DNA of 64,000 bases. Source: Blautia liquoris (lineage in GTDB: Bacteria; Bacillota; Clostridia; Lachnospirales; Lachnospiraceae). The notes beneath the pieces are model-generated. The model ran no database searches and had not been told where the DNA came from. It saw only the letters and a program-made list of their open reading frames with translations. The stretch spans positions 1,054,001-1,118,000 of the forward strand of contig NZ_CP063304.1 in the NCBI RefSeq assembly GCF_015159595.1, written 5' to 3'. The first letter of the stretch is position 1. Each line of letters opens with the position of its first letter. A program made the position numbers and the translations under genes. Of the stretch, positions 62,513 through 64,000 are shown one piece after another.

Positions 62513-63211
62513 ATGTGCACGAGATTTGTTTATAATGGAAATGATACCATTGTGGGATTTAACTTTGATATTGACCCCTCTGTATGGACACATACAATTA
62601 TCAAAGAAAAAAACCGGTTTTATATTGGAATAAAAATGCCGGATAACAAATATCATTCCTTTCACGGAATAAATAAAAACGGTAATGTGGGTACGCTGCT
62701 TTATGTGAACGGAAATGAAAATGGGAAATATACTGCAAGCAGAACGTGTTCTACGATTTCTGAATTAACAGAAGATTTCATCAAAGGAATACTTTCACTT
62801 GATGATGTTCTGAATCTGGTACAAAAAAACAAGATTGTCTATGCTCCAGATGCTACTATGCAGGCTATGCTTTCGGATATGGATGGGCGTGTGCTTATTA
62901 TCGAGCCGGGATTGGGGTACCGATTAGAGCAAGCGGGGTATTCGCTCATTACAAACTATTCGGTGTTAAGTCCCAAGGTAACCAGGCCATATATTGTGTC
63001 TGGAGATGATAGATTTGAAAGAGCTGACGAGCAACTTGAAGAATGTGACAATGACTTTTCCATTGCGAATGCATTTCATATATTGAAATCTGTAAAGCAA
63101 GAAGGACTTTGGGCAACAAGAGTTTCCTTTGTGTATTCTGTCAGAGAAAATAAAGTTTACTATGTATTGAACAATGACTTCGAAAATATAGCGGAATATC
63201 CATTTATTTGA
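62513..63211 (+). CDS. Linear amide C-N hydrolase (choloylglycine hydrolase / acid-ceramidase-like Ntn fold)
   Basis: A 232-residue N-terminal nucleophile hydrolase. Met-Cys-Thr-Arg at the start gives Cys2 as nucleophile after Met removal, as in bile-salt hydrolase and penicillin V acylase. VGFNFDID (about residues 15-22) is where the conserved catalytic Asp lies, with NVGTLLYVNGNENG about residues 59-72. At 232 residues it is shorter than bile-salt hydrolases (about 320), so it belongs to the shorter branch with unknown amide substrates. ATG 62513 is 8 nt after AAGGAGA. Confidence 0.8.
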   Translation: MCTRFVYNGNDTIVGFNFDIDPSVWTHTIIKEKNRFYIGIKMPDNKYHSFHGINKNGNVGTLLYVNGNENGKYTASRTCSTISELTEDFIKGILSLDDVLNLVQKNKIVYAPDATMQAMLSDMDGRVLIIEPGLGYRLEQAGYSLITNYSVLSPKVTRPYIVSGDDRFERADEQLEECDNDFSIANAFHILKSVKQEGLWATRVSFVYSVRENKVYYVLNNDFENIAEYPFI

Positions 63212-63270
63212 TGGAAAAATACGGATAATTGATGTAAAATGTAATTAACAGTAAAAAAATATGTTAGGGT

Positions 63271-63444
63271 GTGATTATCTTTAATAAGTATCGCTATACA
63301 GAACAAGGTAAGATTCAAGTATTTATAATTGAAGCTCAAAAGAAAAAAAGCATCCTTAAAATGCTGGATAAATTTTCAATTAATAAAGCATGCTTGTTTC
63401 CGGAGATCTCGGATGTTACAGAATTTATTAAAGAGAAATATTAA
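63271..63444 (+). pseudogene. C-terminal fragment of a FRG-domain protein
   Basis: An open stretch of 57 codons from GTG 63271 to TAA 63444, with an in-frame TAG just before. The sequence FIIEAQKKKSILKMLDKFSI followed by NKACLFPEISDVTEFIKEKY matches the usual end of FRG-domain proteins (a hydrophobic strand, K-K-x-I-L-x3-L, then LFPE and FIKEK). The catalytic FRG part is absent. Either a decayed gene or a remnant of a defence-type locus; no ribosome site is well spaced. Confidence 0.6.
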
Positions 63445-63499
63445 ATAAAGAGCCGGATAATTGAAATCATTCGGGGAAAGAATAAAGATGGAAGTGAAT

Positions 63500-64000
63500 A
63501 TGATGACATTCGAAAAAATCAAACAGGAAATTATAGCCGATCCAATGAACGAATCCTATACAAAAATGGGAATTCCACCATTATTTAAAGCTTCTGTAGA
63601 TGCGCGTATTGTCATAGTTGGACAGGCACCAGGACGTAAAGCAGAAGCAACTCAGTTGTTTTGGAATGATTTAAGCGGAGACCGATTAAGAGAATGGATG
63701 GGAGTATCTCGCGAAACATTTTATAATACGGATCGGATTGCTCATCTGCCTATGGATTTCTATTATCCGGGAAAAGCGAAAAACGGCGATGTCCCGCCCA
63801 GAAAAGGCTTTGCAGAAAAATGGCATCCATGTTTACTGGATGAGATGCCCAATATTGAAACCATAATTTTAATCGGCAGCTATGCACAGAAATATTATTT
63901 AAATAAAAGACTGGAGAAAAGTTTAACTGAAACAGTAAGAAATTTTCAAAAATATTTACCGGAATATTTCCCCTTAGTTCATCCGTCTCCCTTAAATCTG
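63500..64000 (+). CDS. Uracil-DNA glycosylase family protein (5' part)
   Basis: The first 167 residues of a uracil-DNA glycosylase-like protein, cut by the window end. VIVGQAPGRKAEATQLFW (about residues 34-51) carries the GQAPG motif, IILIGSYAQKYYL the middle strand, and HPSPLN near the visible end the family's leucine-loop motif. It is the single-domain, family-4-like cytoplasmic type (often named uracil-DNA glycosylase family protein) which removes uracil or related bases. Starts at 63488, 63500 and 63503 are possible; GGAAGTGA lies just before 63500. Confidence 0.82.
   Translation, partial: MMTFEKIKQEIIADPMNESYTKMGIPPLFKASVDARIVIVGQAPGRKAEATQLFWNDLSGDRLREWMGVSRETFYNTDRIAHLPMDFYYPGKAKNGDVPPRKGFAEKWHPCLLDEMPNIETIILIGSYAQKYYLNKRLEKSLTETVRNFQKYLPEYFPLVHPSPLNL

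Overview
The window looks like a chromosomal segment of a low-to-moderate G+C, Gram-positive anaerobe of the class Clostridia, most likely a gut-type Lachnospiraceae. The evidence is strong AGGAGG-type ribosome sites with frequent GTG/TTG starts, a V-type ATPase, a flavodiiron protein, a ferredoxin-domain aldo/keto reductase, a B12-binding radical SAM protein of the DUF4080 type, a Bce-type bacitracin-like module, and the order mutS2 / HtrA-like / YhaM / RlmD. The genus is not determined.

Layout. 1-11,241: a sugar utilisation locus with a CUT1 ABC importer (binding protein cut by the window edge, two permeases), a GH95 glycosidase, a LacI regulator, then a divergent operon of an L-fucose isomerase-like protein, split transketolase and FGGY kinase, followed by a methyltransferase. 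11,264-14,415: tRNA-Arg(ACG) and a MoxR ATPase / VWA pair. 14,488-23,532: a V-type ATPase operon in the ntpFIKECGABD order, with a mobile element inserted at the end of ntpB. 23,533-27,487: a GH106-like glycosidase fused to the tail of that operon and an LplA-like binding lipoprotein. 27,668-36,538: a DtxR/MntR-type regulator and an envelope-stress cluster (CapA-like, Bce-type two-component system and ABC exporter, MecA-like penicillin-binding protein). 36,564-52,391: mostly core genes (aldo/keto reductase, ABC-2 permease, radical SAM, VanW, HypE-like, TrmL, two-component system, MutS2, degenerate HtrA, YhaM, RlmD). 52,392-64,000: an AT-richer accessory stretch with small regulators, flavin enzymes, two paralogous TetR-controlled modules, gene fragments and a truncated uracil-DNA glycosylase-like gene.

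The most distinctive feature is a family of interspersed short elements. Three complete copies are about 179 bp (22,651; 28,198; 45,790), one is internally deleted (27,565), and two are partial (11,611; 34,369). They have GGGTCAAAAG / CTTTTGACCC terminal inverted repeats and 9-12 bp flanking direct repeats, so they behave like MITEs. Three of them sit exactly at gene stop codons in the same orientation, and two lie directly after a promoter -10 box. One hairpin within the element has the same architecture, with compensating base changes, as hairpins in the leaders of the capA-like gene and the Bce-type ABC operon.

Other points worth attention are a HtrA-like protein that has lost catalytic His and Asp, two divergent TetR plus HxxxE-protein modules that may be related to phloretin/DAPG hydrolases, a long alternative-pairing palindrome in front of a CD3324-type gene, and an isomerase-kinase-transketolase sugar operon without an aldolase.
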